A stretch of 64,000 nt of DNA, taken from positions 1,488,001 to 1,552,000 of the forward strand of contig NZ_CP032382.1 in NCBI RefSeq assembly GCF_003589925.1, in the 5' to 3' direction. The translations under genes were made by a program, and so were the position numbers. The notes beneath the pieces were generated by a model that saw nothing but the letters and a program-made list of their open reading frames with translations, was not told the origin of the DNA and did no database searches. This document shows, piece after piece, positions 8,413-18,417 of the stretch (positions are counted from its first letter, which is position 1; the number at the start of each line of letters is the position of its first letter). The DNA comes from Chryseolinea soli (GTDB taxonomy: Bacteria; Bacteroidota; Bacteroidia; Cytophagales; Cyclobacteriaceae).

Positions 8413-9630
8413 ATGAGTAAAAAAAGTACGATTCCGTCGCTGGACTTCTACCAGAACAACTCCAATATCAAGTGGGTGGTGCTGGTGGCCTCTGTGCTGA
8501 TCAGCATCGGTTCGATCTACTACACCAACATTTTGGTGGACCAGCTGAAAGATCGCGAACGCCAGCAGGTGCAACTCTATGCCAAAGCCATCGAATACAC
8601 CGCCAACGACGAGGGCACGGGCGACGTGAACTTCATCGCCCAGGAGATCCTGTTCCAAAATAATTCCATTCCCATCATCCAGGTGAGCGACAGCAACAAA
8701 GTGCTTTCCTCGCGCAACGTGGACGTGGACGACACGTGGTCGGAGAAAAAAAGGAATGCCTTTTTAAAAAAGGAAATGCAGATCATGCGCGAAACCTATG
8801 AGCCCATCAAGGTGACGTTGCGCGATCCGCAAACCGGCGAGGTCTTTGGCACACAATTCATTTATTATAAAAATTCTTTTTTGCTAAAACAGCTTATCGC
8901 CTACCCCTACATACAGCTTTCGGTCATTGCCATTTTTGGGTTTATTGCCTACCTGGCCTTTAACTATTCCAAAGCAGCGGAGCAAAACCGCGTATGGGTG
9001 GGACTGGCAAAGGAAACCGCCCACCAATTGGGCACGCCCCTGTCGTCGTTGATGGCCTGGGTGGAGGTGTTGCGCGACGACCCGGATATGAAACACAAGG
9101 GGACGGTGGAGGAACTGGAGAAGGACATTCAGAAGCTCCGGATCGTGACCGAGCGCTTCTCCAGCATTGGCTCCATCCCAACCCTGAAAAAAGAGAACAT
9201 TGTGTCGCTCATCAACAATGTGGTCAACTATCTCCGGCCACGGGTGTCGTCGCGGGTGCGGATGGAGGTGTTCACGCTTTCGGAGAATATCTTTGCCAAT
9301 GTCCACGCCCCGCTTTTCGAGTGGGTGATTGAAAACCTGTCCAAGAACGCGGTCGATGCCATGGGCAACAGCGGGCTCATCGCCATCAAGGTGCTGCGGG
9401 GCAACGAGGGCAAGATCTTTATCGACATTTCGGATACCGGCAAGGGCATTCCCCGTTCCAAGATCGACCAGGTGTTCCGGCCGGGGTTCACTACTAAGAA
9501 AAGAGGTTGGGGGTTAGGCCTCACGCTGGCCAAACGGATCATCGAAACTTACCACGATGGCAAAATTTTCGTGAAGTCGTCGGAAGAAAACCTGGGTACA
9601 ACTTTCAGGATTGTGCTGAACGCGGCTTGA
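8413..9630 (+). CDS. Orphan membrane sensor histidine kinase
   Basis: The 405-residue kinase has two membrane helices (about residues 20-42 and 157-180) flanking a periplasmic sensor loop of about 115 residues with no recognisable domain. The phospho-acceptor is probably His204 in KETAHQLGTPLSSL. The ATPase domain shows the N box ENLSKNAVDAM, the G1 box DTGKGIP, the F box GFTTKKRGWG and the G2 box GLGLTLAKRI. No response regulator gene is next to it, so the partner must be elsewhere. It follows the ABC exporter after a terminator and precedes atpD. Confidence 0.88.
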   Translation: MSKKSTIPSLDFYQNNSNIKWVVLVASVLISIGSIYYTNILVDQLKDRERQQVQLYAKAIEYTANDEGTGDVNFIAQEILFQNNSIPIIQVSDSNKVLSSRNVDVDDTWSEKKRNAFLKKEMQIMRETYEPIKVTLRDPQTGEVFGTQFIYYKNSFLLKQLIAYPYIQLSVIAIFGFIAYLAFNYSKAAEQNRVWVGLAKETAHQLGTPLSSLMAWVEVLRDDPDMKHKGTVEELEKDIQKLRIVTERFSSIGSIPTLKKENIVSLINNVVNYLRPRVSSRVRMEVFTLSENIFANVHAPLFEWVIENLSKNAVDAMGNSGLIAIKVLRGNEGKIFIDISDTGKGIPRSKIDQVFRPGFTTKKRGWGLGLTLAKRIIETYHDGKIFVKSSEENLGTTFRIVLNAA

Positions 9631-9655
9631 GGGCCAAATCACGGTTTTTAGGTGT

Positions 9656-9677
9656 GTGTGCGCGGGTATTCGCACAC
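9656..9677. repeat. Inverted repeat between the histidine kinase and atpD
   Basis: GTGTGCG at 9656-9662 and CGCACAC at 9671-9677 form a perfect 7-base inverted repeat around an 8-base spacer, extended by G-U pairs. No T run follows, so it is a poor terminator. It lies 33 bases upstream of the atpD promoter -33 box and could be a protein-binding site or an RNA hairpin. Confidence 0.4.
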
Positions 9678-9709
9678 GTAAACAACTGTCAATAATTCGT
9701 ATTTGAGCC

Positions 9710-9740
9710 TTTGTTCTTCATCCATAAACGGCTACTTTTG
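9710..9740 (+). promoter_or_regulatory. atpD promoter, Bacteroidota type
   Basis: TTTG at 9710-9713 and TACTTTTG at 9733-9740 with a 19-base spacer: both boxes match the TTTG/TAnnTTTG consensus exactly. The -7 box ends 41 bases before the atpD start. Confidence 0.8.
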
Positions 9741-9778
9741 CGGTCAATTTCAGACCTTAATTTTCAAAAACCAGATAA

Positions 9779-11290
<1,512 letters not shown>

Positions 11291-11353
11291 TTCATTATAA
11301 ACAACGGTGGAGGTTTAGCGCCTCCACCCTGTTTTCATATTTTATATCGACAC

Positions 11354-11599
11354 ATGCATCTTGAAATATTAACCCCCGAAAAAAAGGTTTTTGAAGGCGA
11401 CGTAACTTCGGCCACCTTTCCCGGCGCCGACGGATCGTTCCAGGTGCTCGATCACCATGCTCCCCTTATCAGCTTGCTGAAAGAAGGCGTGGTGGAATAC
11501 AAAGGCAAGGAAGGCGCCAAGCATGTTACCGTCACCGGTGGCGTGGTGGAAGTGCTGAAAAACAAAGTGATCCTTTTGGCAACCGGCGTGATCGGTTGA
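11354..11599 (+). CDS. atpC: ATP synthase subunit epsilon, short form
   Basis: Connects the F1 rotor to the F0 ring. The 81 residues cover just the N-terminal beta sandwich (LEILTPEKKVFEGDV; GSFQVLDHHAPLIS; VTGGVVEVLKNKV). The C-terminal two-helix domain that gives ATPase inhibition in E. coli is absent. Such short epsilon subunits occur widely in Bacteroidota, so this is probably lineage-typical and not a truncation; a terminator follows closely after the stop. It lies 63 bases downstream of atpD. Confidence 0.93.
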   Translation: MHLEILTPEKKVFEGDVTSATFPGADGSFQVLDHHAPLISLLKEGVVEYKGKEGAKHVTVTGGVVEVLKNKVILLATGVIG

Positions 11600-11625
11600 T
11601 CTGAGATAATTTTTCTTATAAAAAA

Positions 11626-11650
11626 AGCCCTGGGTTAACCGGGGCTTTTG
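11626..11650. terminator. Bidirectional terminator between atpC and the DUF6787 gene
   Basis: AGCCCTGG pairs with CCGGGGCT (one G-U) with an A run before and a T run after, so it can serve atpC on the plus strand and the convergent gene on the minus strand. Confidence 0.75.
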
Positions 11651-11667
11651 CTTTTATAGGTCTTTTG

Positions 11668-11988
11668 TCACGAAGGCTTGTTCTTTTTCCGATTGAAAAT
11701 GCGATTGAACGACCGCTTCTCGAACTCCCAGAAGAAGTTGAATTGTCCGAATAAAAATCCATAGGCCAGCAGCACGACATTATACAGCGGGAGAATGAAG
11801 ATGTAGTACAGCACCGATGCCAAGGTGGAGTTGCCCTCGTCGCCAGCCAGAAAATTCAGGATGGGCTTCTTGATGAAAAGGACCGTGAACCCAGTGCACG
11901 CAAAAACCACAAGAACCATCACCACTTGCAAAGCGCTGCCCAGCTTCCAGCGCTGCTTTAACCGTTCCATCCACGAGGCTTGTTCCAT
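11668..11988 (-). CDS. DUF6787-like small membrane protein
   Basis: A 106-residue protein with two membrane helices (about residues 20-40 and 58-83). The N-terminal motif ERLKQRWKLGSALQVVMVLVVFACTG and the C-terminal GFLFGQFNFFWEFEKRSFNRIF fit the Bacteroidota family I know as DUF6787. No function is known. It begins 3 bases after the stop of the pseudouridine synthase gene and is most likely in the same operon. Confidence 0.65.
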   Translation of the reverse strand: MEQASWMERLKQRWKLGSALQVVMVLVVFACTGFTVLFIKKPILNFLAGDEGNSTLASVLYYIFILPLYNVVLLAYGFLFGQFNFFWEFEKRSFNRIFNRKKNKPS

Positions 11989-11991
11989 AGG

Positions 11992-12693
11992 CTACGTTTC
12001 ATCAAATTTTACAAAATATTTCCATATACCCATAACGGGAACAGGCGCTTCCAGGGTTATGGGTTCTTTCTTCACCGGGTGAATGAATGACAGGCGTCGC
12101 GCATGGAGATAGATGCTGCCGTCTTCGTTGGCGGTATCGTCACCATACTTCACATCGCCTTTGATGGGGCAGCCCATGCTGGCCAATTGGGCGCGGATCT
12201 GGTGCGAGCGCCCGGTCACGGGGTTGACTTGCAGCAGCCAATGCCCTTCGGCCGAACCGAGAACTTTGTAGCTAAGCTCAGAACGCAGGGCGTTGCCGGT
12301 TTCTTTTTTGTATACCGTGGTTTTGTTTTTCTTTTCGTCTTTCTGGAGCCAATGGATGAGCGTGCCTTCGGGTTGAGGAGGCTTTGACCGGACGATCGCC
12401 CAATAGGTCTTCACCGTTTCTTTTTCGCGAAAGAGCGCGTTCATGCGCTCCAACGCCTTGGATGTACGCGCCAGCACCACCACACCGCTTACGGGGCGAT
12501 CCAGGCGATGCACGACACCCAGGAAAACTTCACCGGGCTTGCGATATTTTTCTTTGATGTATTGCTTCCCCAACTCCACCAAGGGCACATCTCCCGTAGA
12601 ATCGCCCTGCACAAGGATGCCGGGTGATTTGTTGACGACCAATAAATGGTTGTCTTCGAAGATGACGGTGAAGGGAACTGGGGGTTTTGTCAT
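11992..12693 (-). CDS. RluA-family pseudouridine synthase
   Basis: Isomerises specific uridines in rRNA or tRNA. The 233-residue protein contains the catalytic motif HRLDRPVSGVVVLART, with the active-site Asp in RLDR, followed by KTYWAIV and the C-terminal GRSHQIRAQLASMGCPI-type segment (written here as two parts around GRSHQIRAQL and ASMGCPI). No N-terminal S4 domain is present, so it is an RluC/RluD-like catalytic core only. Which uridine it modifies cannot be told from sequence. The downstream DUF6787 gene is coupled. Confidence 0.9.
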   Translation of the reverse strand: MTKPPVPFTVIFEDNHLLVVNKSPGILVQGDSTGDVPLVELGKQYIKEKYRKPGEVFLGVVHRLDRPVSGVVVLARTSKALERMNALFREKETVKTYWAIVRSKPPQPEGTLIHWLQKDEKKNKTTVYKKETGNALRSELSYKVLGSAEGHWLLQVNPVTGRSHQIRAQLASMGCPIKGDVKYGDDTANEDGSIYLHARRLSFIHPVKKEPITLEAPVPVMGIWKYFVKFDET

Positions 12694-12810
12694 GGGGAAA
12701 TTCAGAAATCAAACTTGCGAAATGTTGCGGGATTTAAAAAGGGGCAGATTGTCGCAAACGACTGGCGTCCTGCTTTTTGAAATTTTCGTATATTCGGATG
12801 TTATCAGGTT

Positions 12811-13371
12811 ATGAAAACACTGCACTCAAATCCCTCCAAAATTTTGACCCTCGAAGAGTTTCTTCAGCTAGAAGAAACGAACACCCCTTGTGAGCTAATT
12901 AATGGAGAGTTGATTATGAGTCCTACACCCACATTCGAACACCAAACCATATTGGGCCGTCTTCATGTATTGTTTTTCCACGCTGCAGAATCTACAGGTG
13001 GCAATGCATGCTTGTCGCCATTTGATTTGCACATCGATGAACGCAATGTGTTTCAGCCTGACCTCATGTACCTATCCCCCGCAAAAAAAACGTTCATCAC
13101 ACCTCGTGGCATTAAAGGACCGCCCGACATTGCGGTAGAAATTCTTTCACCTTCCAATAGGCATACCGATATCAGTGACAAGAAAGAAGGCTACTTACGA
13201 TTAGGTGTGTCCGAGTATTGGATTGTTGATCCTCCCCGCAAAAACATTACAATCTTCACTCCCGCTTCCGGAGAAGAAATACCGTTACGCGTGTTTGCCG
13301 GAAATGATGAAGTGACTTCCACGGTCTTTCCTACATTGAGGTTCAAGGCCGACACGATTTTTCCTGCTTAG
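12811..13371 (+). CDS. Uma2-family (DUF820) putative restriction-endonuclease-fold protein
   Basis: A 186-residue protein of the Uma2 family, which has a PD-(D/E)xK nuclease-like fold and unknown biological role. Visible features are YELINGEL-like CELINGELIMSPTP, the FQPDLMYL strand carrying the conserved Asp, VEILSPSN with the Glu of the core, and the GVSEYWIVDP segment. The family is abundant in cyanobacteria and patchy in Bacteroidota. The coding sequence looks more A/T-rich than its neighbours by eye. It stands alone, convergent with prfC, which is consistent with acquisition by transfer, although no mobile element is seen. Confidence 0.85.
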   Translation: MKTLHSNPSKILTLEEFLQLEETNTPCELINGELIMSPTPTFEHQTILGRLHVLFFHAAESTGGNACLSPFDLHIDERNVFQPDLMYLSPAKKTFITPRGIKGPPDIAVEILSPSNRHTDISDKKEGYLRLGVSEYWIVDPPRKNITIFTPASGEEIPLRVFAGNDEVTSTVFPTLRFKADTIFPA

Positions 13372-13424
13372 TTACTTTTCTTGCACGATCAGTGCGACAT
13401 TTTCGACTTCATAACAGGACAAAA

Positions 13425-15011
13425 TCAATCCTTGAACTCCGACGTGAAGTGAAACTGAATATCTGGAAAATTATCCTGCACCATCTGCAACCACGCGCGC
13501 GACTCGGCCATAAACACAAGCTTGTCGTCTTTATCACGGGCGATATGGCGTTGTTTTGAATCGATGAACTCGGCCAGTTTCTTCGGATCGTGACTGCTGA
13601 TCCAACAGGCCTTGTAAATATTTTGAGGAACAAATTGTGCTGTGGCGTTGTATTCGTTCTTCAAACGGAACTGGATCACTTCAAATTGGAGTGCACCGAC
13701 AACGCCTACTACTTTCTTCTTGCCCAACTCATAGGTGAACAGCTGTGCCACACCTTCCTCCATCAATTGCAACAATCCTTTTTCGAGCTGCTTGGTTTTC
13801 ATGGCGTCCATGTTCACCACTTCCTTGAAAATCTCTGGAGAGAAACTGGGGATGCCGGTGTATAGCGTTTTTTCGCCTTCGGTAAGCGTGTCGCCAATCT
13901 TGAGATTTCCCGTATCAAAAATACCGACAATGTCGCCGGGCCATGCTTCGTCTACGGTTTCACGATCCTGGGCCATAAACGCGGTGGCGTTGGAGAAGCG
14001 CAGGTTCTTTTCCTGGCGAACGTGATAATAATTGTTGCCGCGTTCGAACTTTCCAGAGCAAATGCGCAGGAAGGCAATGCGGTTGCGATGTTTGGGATCC
14101 ATGTTGGCGTGGATCTTGAAAATAAAACCGCTGAACTTGTTTTCATCCGGCTCTATGACGCGCAAAGTCGTTTCCCGCGGAATCGGCGGCGGCGCGATGC
14201 GAATGAACGTGTCCAACAATTCCTTTACACCAAAATTATTTACAGCGCTACCAAAGAAAACCGGGGCTACTTTTCCGGCTAGGTATTCTGTGGGATCAAA
14301 ATCCGGGTAAACGCCTTCGATCAACTCTACATCTGCACGCAGCTGGCGGGCATTGGTCTCACCAACATAACCATCCAACTTCGGATCCGAAATGTCGCTC
14401 GCTTCAATGCGATCTTCCTCTACCTTCGTTTTACTGGGTGTGAAAAGCGTCAGACTTTTGTCGTATAGATTATAAACGCCCTTGAAGGTTTTTCCCATGC
14501 TAATGGGCCAACTCAGGGGACGCACTTTGATGTTGAGTTTCTCTTCCACCTCGTCCAGCAACTCAAAAGGGTCGCGGCCTTCGCGGTCGAGTTTGTTGAT
14601 GAAACAGATCACGGGTGTATTGCGCATGCGGCACACTTCCATGAGCTTTTCGGTTTGGATCTCCACGCCCTTCACGCAGTCGATCACGAGGATCACGCTA
14701 TCCACCGCCGTCAGGGTGCGGTAGGTATCTTCGGCAAAGTCCTGGTGACCGGGTGTATCCAGCAGGTTGATCTTGACGTCGCGATAGTTAAAGCCCATTA
14801 CCGAGGTGGCCACGGAGATACCCCGTTGCTTTTCAATTTCCATCCAGTCGGAACGGGCGTGGTCTTTGATTTTGCTGGACTTCACGGCCCCGGCTTTCTG
14901 GATGGCGCCGCCAAAGAGAAGGAGTTTCTCGGTGAGGGTGGTTTTTCCGGCATCGGGGTGACTGATAATTCCGAAAGTTCTGCGTTTTTCTATCTCTTGT
15001 TCCAGGCTCAT
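13425..15011 (-). CDS. prfC: Peptide chain release factor 3
   Basis: GTPase that recycles RF1/RF2 after peptide release. The 528-residue product begins [26 protein letters not shown], with P-loop SHPDAGKTT, the G2 RGISVATS, G3 DTPGHQDF and G4 NKLDREG, followed by domains II and III. The open frame runs 81 codons further upstream to 15254, but that segment has no similarity to RF3, and 528 residues equals the family norm (E. coli 529), so the start at 15011 is chosen. It is convergent with the Uma2 gene. A -7 type box TACTTTTG lies 17 bases upstream. Confidence 0.96.
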   Translation of the reverse strand: MSLEQEIEKRRTFGIISHPDAGKTTLTEKLLLFGGAIQKAGAVKSSKIKDHARSDWMEIEKQRGISVATSVMGFNYRDVKINLLDTPGHQDFAEDTYRTLTAVDSVILVIDCVKGVEIQTEKLMEVCRMRNTPVICFINKLDREGRDPFELLDEVEEKLNIKVRPLSWPISMGKTFKGVYNLYDKSLTLFTPSKTKVEEDRIEASDISDPKLDGYVGETNARQLRADVELIEGVYPDFDPTEYLAGKVAPVFFGSAVNNFGVKELLDTFIRIAPPPIPRETTLRVIEPDENKFSGFIFKIHANMDPKHRNRIAFLRICSGKFERGNNYYHVRQEKNLRFSNATAFMAQDRETVDEAWPGDIVGIFDTGNLKIGDTLTEGEKTLYTGIPSFSPEIFKEVVNMDAMKTKQLEKGLLQLMEEGVAQLFTYELGKKKVVGVVGALQFEVIQFRLKNEYNATAQFVPQNIYKACWISSHDPKKLAEFIDSKQRHIARDKDDKLVFMAESRAWLQMVQDNFPDIQFHFTSEFKD

Positions 15012-15027
15012 AATCAATACGAAGCCG

Positions 15028-15035
15028 CAAAAGTA
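15028..15035 (-). promoter_or_regulatory. Possible -7 box for prfC
   Basis: On the minus strand the sequence reads TACTTTTG, an exact TAnnTTTG match, 17 bases before the prfC start. No good TTTG box is seen at the usual distance, so this is tentative. Confidence 0.4.
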
Positions 15036-15155
15036 ATCAAAAGTTCGTATCCCGGGGACCCGATCCGGATAAAGCCCGGCAGGCGGCACGTCGCCCCAGA
15101 CATTGCTGTGGTACCCTTCGGCCCTGACCTTCCGGGCCCACATCCCCCAGCTTTC

Positions 15156-15195
15156 AAGCCATTCCAACCTCAACCTTAATTTATTGGAATGGCTT
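15156..15195. repeat. Orphan 12-base-pair hairpin upstream of prfC
   Basis: AAGCCATTCCAA at 15156-15167 pairs perfectly with TTGGAATGGCTT at 15184-15195 over a 16-base loop. It lies in the 263-base gap between prfC and the aldo/keto reductase, next to a G/C-rich block (15050-15150) with several smaller inverted repeats. It ends no recognised plus-strand gene. Confidence 0.55.
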
Positions 15196-15274
15196 TTAAT
15201 CCTGAAAAACGATAACCAACTTAGCCTCCCTTCTGCAAAAGGCAGAAGAATCACTCAACCAACCCTAAGTAATA

Positions 15275-16246
15275 ATGCAATACAGAAGATTCGGTAGAAC
15301 CAATTGGAACGTCAGCGAGATTGGCTACGGCATGTGGGGCCTGGCCGGCTGGACGGGTTCCGAGCAGGCAGAAGTGGAGCGGGCGCTGGACCGTTCCGTG
15401 GAACTGGGCTGCAATTTTTTTGACACCGCCTGGGGCTATGGCGCCGGCAAGAGCGAGCAGATCCTCGGAGGCCTCATCAAGCGTCACGGATCGAAACGGA
15501 TCTATTTCGCCACCAAAATTCCACCGAAAAACTTCAAATGGCCATCCCAAGCCAGCTTCACGCTGGAAGAATGCTTCCCCGCATCACACATCATTGCCTA
15601 CACCGAGAAGAGTCTCAAGAACCTGAACGTGGAGTGCATCGACCTCCAGCAATTCCACGTGTGGGAGGACAGTTGGGCCGACCACGACGAGTGGAAAAAA
15701 GCCGTCGACACCCTGAAGCGCCAGGGCAAGATCCTGCACATGGGCGTCAGCGTGAACCGCTGGGAACCCAACAACGTGTTGAATACGCTAAAGACCAATC
15801 TCATCGACGCCGTGCAGGTGATCTATAACATCTTCGACCAGGCTCCCGAAGACCTCCTTTTCCCCCTTTGCCGCAAGCTCGACGTCGGCGTCATCGCCCG
15901 CGTTCCCTTTGATGAAGGCACACTGACGGGCACGCTCACCAAAGAAACGGTGTTTCCTAAAGACGACTGGCGCTCGACCTATTTTGTGCCCGAAAATCTG
16001 AACTCCAGCGTAGACCACGCCGAAGCCTTGAAGCCGCTCATCCCGCCCGGCATGACCATGCCCGAAATGGCGCTCCGGTTCATCCTGGAAAATGACGACG
16101 TACACACCATCATCCCGGGCATGCGAAAGCTCCGGAACGTGGACGCGAACATGGCTTCCAGCGATGGCAAAAAACTGCAAGAGTCGCTGCGTATAGCCCT
16201 GAAGGATCATCGTTGGGACCGCACGCCGACGGAATGGTCGCAGTAG
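15275..16246 (+). CDS. Aldo/keto reductase
   Basis: NADPH-dependent oxidoreductase of the AKR superfamily, 323 residues with a TIM-barrel layout. The catalytic tetrad is visible: Asp in FFDTAWGYG, Tyr in the same segment, Lys in FATKIPPK and His in LQQFHVWED. The start MQYRRFGRTNWNVSEIGYG is the usual family N-terminus. Substrate unknown. The gene stands alone between prfC (divergent) and dnaK. Confidence 0.9.
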   Translation: MQYRRFGRTNWNVSEIGYGMWGLAGWTGSEQAEVERALDRSVELGCNFFDTAWGYGAGKSEQILGGLIKRHGSKRIYFATKIPPKNFKWPSQASFTLEECFPASHIIAYTEKSLKNLNVECIDLQQFHVWEDSWADHDEWKKAVDTLKRQGKILHMGVSVNRWEPNNVLNTLKTNLIDAVQVIYNIFDQAPEDLLFPLCRKLDVGVIARVPFDEGTLTGTLTKETVFPKDDWRSTYFVPENLNSSVDHAEALKPLIPPGMTMPEMALRFILENDDVHTIIPGMRKLRNVDANMASSDGKKLQESLRIALKDHRWDRTPTEWSQ

Positions 16247-16358
16247 CTGAAAGTGTCGTGTCAGGTGCCGGTTGAAAACCCCTCAATTATGGCCTGGATG
16301 GCCCAAAATGCAGGGAATTTTACTGTCATTGTGTCACGGAAACCCCCTGAAATCCCCC

Positions 16359-16374
16359 TTGGCACAGCGCTTGA
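16359..16374 (+). promoter_or_regulatory. TTGGCA-N6-TTGA element before dnaK
   Basis: TTGGCA at 16359-16364 and TTGA at 16371-16374, 49 bases before dnaK. It is laid out like a sigma-54 promoter but has TTGA where TTGC is expected. No TAnnTTTG box is seen in the 177-base dnaK upstream region, which supports a different sigma factor. TGTCA repeats lie upstream at 16259-16263, 16324-16328 and 16332-16336. Confidence 0.5.
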
Positions 16375-16423
16375 AGAGAGGGATTCTACAAACTTTTAGC
16401 AAACTTAAAACACTGAACATATC

Positions 16424-18349
16424 ATGGGAAAAATTATCGGTATAGACTTAGGAACTACCAACTCGTGCGTGGCCGTCATGGAAGGCAACGAGCCGGTGGT
16501 GATTGCCAACAGTGAGGGTCGCAGAACGACGCCTTCCATTGTGGCATTTTTAGATAATGGAAAGGGAGAGCGCAAAGTGGGCGACCCGGCAAAACGCCAG
16601 GCCATCACCAACCCCAAAAACACGGTCTCTTCCATCAAACGCTTCATGGGTAAAAAATTCGATGAAGTAAGCGAAGAAAAGAAAATCGTTTCCTACCAGA
16701 TCGAATCCGGCAACAACAACACCGTGCGCGTGCGCATTGGCGACCGCCTTTTCACGCCTCAAGAAATCTCTGCAATGATCCTTCAGAAAATGAAGAGCAC
16801 GGCAGAAGATTACCTGGGCACTACGGTAACCGAAGCCGTCATCACCGTGCCGGCATACTTTAACGATGCCGAACGTCAGGCTACGAAAGAAGCCGGACAG
16901 ATCGCCGGCCTCGATGTGAAACGCATCATCAACGAACCCACCGCTGCCGCCCTCGCCTATGGCCTGGACAAGAAGCACAGTGACATGAAGATCGCTGTAT
17001 ACGACTTAGGTGGTGGTACATTCGATATCTCTGTTCTTGAATTGGGTGACGGCGTGTTTGAAGTAAAGTCCACCAACGGTGATGTGCACCTCGGTGGTGA
17101 CGACTTCGACATGCGCATCATGAACTGGCTGGCCGACGAATTCCAAAAAGAAGAGAACGTCGACCTGCGCAAAGATCCCATGGCGTTGCAACGTCTGAAA
17201 GAAGCTGCTGAAAAAGCCAAGATCGAGTTGTCGAGCTCCATGGAAACCGAAGTGAACTTGCCGTACGTAACCTCAGTAGACGGCGTGCCCAAGCACTTGG
17301 TAAAGAAACTGAGCCGCGCAAAATTTGAACAACTGGTGGATGACCTGGTGCGCAGAACACTTGAACCTTGCCGCAAGGCCGTTCAGGATGCCGGCATCAA
17401 CGTAGGCCAGATCGACGAAGTTATTCTCGTGGGTGGTTCTACCCGTATCCCCCGCATCGTGGAAGAAGTGGAAAAATTCTTTGGCAAGAAACCTTCCAAG
17501 GGTGTGAACCCGGATGAAGTAGTGGCTGTAGGTGCTGCGATCCAGGGCGGTGTGTTGACCGGTGAAGTGAAAGACGTGTTGCTCCTGGATGTTACTCCGC
17601 TCTCGCTGGGTATCGAAACCATGGGTGGTGTGTTCACCAAGCTGATCGAATCCAACACGACGATCCCTTCCAAGAAATCGGAAGTGTTCTCGACGGCATC
17701 CGACAGCCAGCCTTCCGTGGAGATCCACGTGTTGCAAGGCGAGCGCCCCATGGCGAAGGACAACCGGACCATCGGCCGCTTCCACCTCGACGGTATTCCG
17801 CCCGCACCCCGCGGCATCCCTCAAATCGAAGTAACGTTCGACATTGATGCCAACGGCATCCTCCACGTGTCGGCAAAAGATAAAGGAACAGGTAAGGAAC
17901 AAAAGATCAGAATTGAAGCTTCTTCCGGATTGACGGACGCCGAAATCCAAAAGATGAAGCAGGAAGCTCAGGCCAACGCCGACGCCGACAAGAAGGTGAA
18001 GGAAACGGTAGAGAAAATCAACCAGGCCGATTCGCTGATCTTCCAAACCGAAAAACAATTGAAAGAATTCGGCGACAAGCTTTCCGAAGGCAACAAGAGC
18101 GCCATCAACAGCGCACTTGAAAAACTGAGAGAAGCACACAAGAGCCAGGACGGTGCTCAGATCGACACCGCTGTGGCGAACCTGAACAACGCATGGTCTG
18201 CAGCCTCTACGGAGATGTACAATGCCACGAACAATAGTGGTGCTGCAGGCGGCAATGCTGGTGCTAATGCAAACGCCGGTGGTTCAGCTTCCGATGGCAA
18301 CAACGTGTCGGATGTTGAATACGAAGAAGTGAACGACAACAAGAAGTAA
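16424..18349 (+). CDS. dnaK: Hsp70 chaperone DnaK
   Basis: ATP-driven protein folding chaperone. The 641-residue protein starts with [20 protein letters not shown]; it has the phosphate-binding [14 protein letters not shown], the [15 protein letters not shown] adenosine motif, the hydrophobic linker [15 protein letters not shown], the substrate-binding domain and a Gly/Ala/Asn-rich lid tail ending [12 protein letters not shown]. All family landmarks are intact. It is not in an operon with grpE-dnaJ, yet both carry the same upstream element, suggesting common control. Confidence 0.98.
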   Translation: MGKIIGIDLGTTNSCVAVMEGNEPVVIANSEGRRTTPSIVAFLDNGKGERKVGDPAKRQAITNPKNTVSSIKRFMGKKFDEVSEEKKIVSYQIESGNNNTVRVRIGDRLFTPQEISAMILQKMKSTAEDYLGTTVTEAVITVPAYFNDAERQATKEAGQIAGLDVKRIINEPTAAALAYGLDKKHSDMKIAVYDLGGGTFDISVLELGDGVFEVKSTNGDVHLGGDDFDMRIMNWLADEFQKEENVDLRKDPMALQRLKEAAEKAKIELSSSMETEVNLPYVTSVDGVPKHLVKKLSRAKFEQLVDDLVRRTLEPCRKAVQDAGINVGQIDEVILVGGSTRIPRIVEEVEKFFGKKPSKGVNPDEVVAVGAAIQGGVLTGEVKDVLLLDVTPLSLGIETMGGVFTKLIESNTTIPSKKSEVFSTASDSQPSVEIHVLQGERPMAKDNRTIGRFHLDGIPPAPRGIPQIEVTFDIDANGILHVSAKDKGTGKEQKIRIEASSGLTDAEIQKMKQEAQANADADKKVKETVEKINQADSLIFQTEKQLKEFGDKLSEGNKSAINSALEKLREAHKSQDGAQIDTAVANLNNAWSAASTEMYNATNNSGAAGGNAGANANAGGSASDGNNVSDVEYEEVNDNKK

Positions 18350-18382
18350 TTTTTTCGATTGATAGTTTAATGGTTCAAGTTG

Positions 18383-18413
18383 GAGCCCTCCGGAAACGGA
18401 GGGCTCTTTTTTT
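18383..18413 (+). terminator. Strong terminator after dnaK
   Basis: GAGCCCTCCG and CGGAGGGCTC form a perfect 10-base-pair stem closed by a GAAA tetraloop and followed by eight T. Confidence 0.92.
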
Positions 18414-18417
18414 GTTC

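Noticed and set aside
11354..11599. atpC as a truncated pseudogene
   Set aside because: The 81-residue form is a complete N-terminal domain with stop and nearby terminator; short epsilon subunits are normal in Bacteroidota.
15012..15254. 81-codon N-terminal extension of prfC
   Set aside because: 528 residues from 15011 equals normal RF3; the extension is G/C-rich structured sequence with no similarity and would swallow the -7 box.
17273..18139. 288-codon minus-strand frame inside dnaK, and similar frames inside atpD (9764-10501), sucA (31797-32438) and the S9 peptidase (19051-19791)
   Set aside because: Shadow frames caused by codon bias of highly expressed genes; low-complexity products rich in Phe, Leu, His and Val with no domain.
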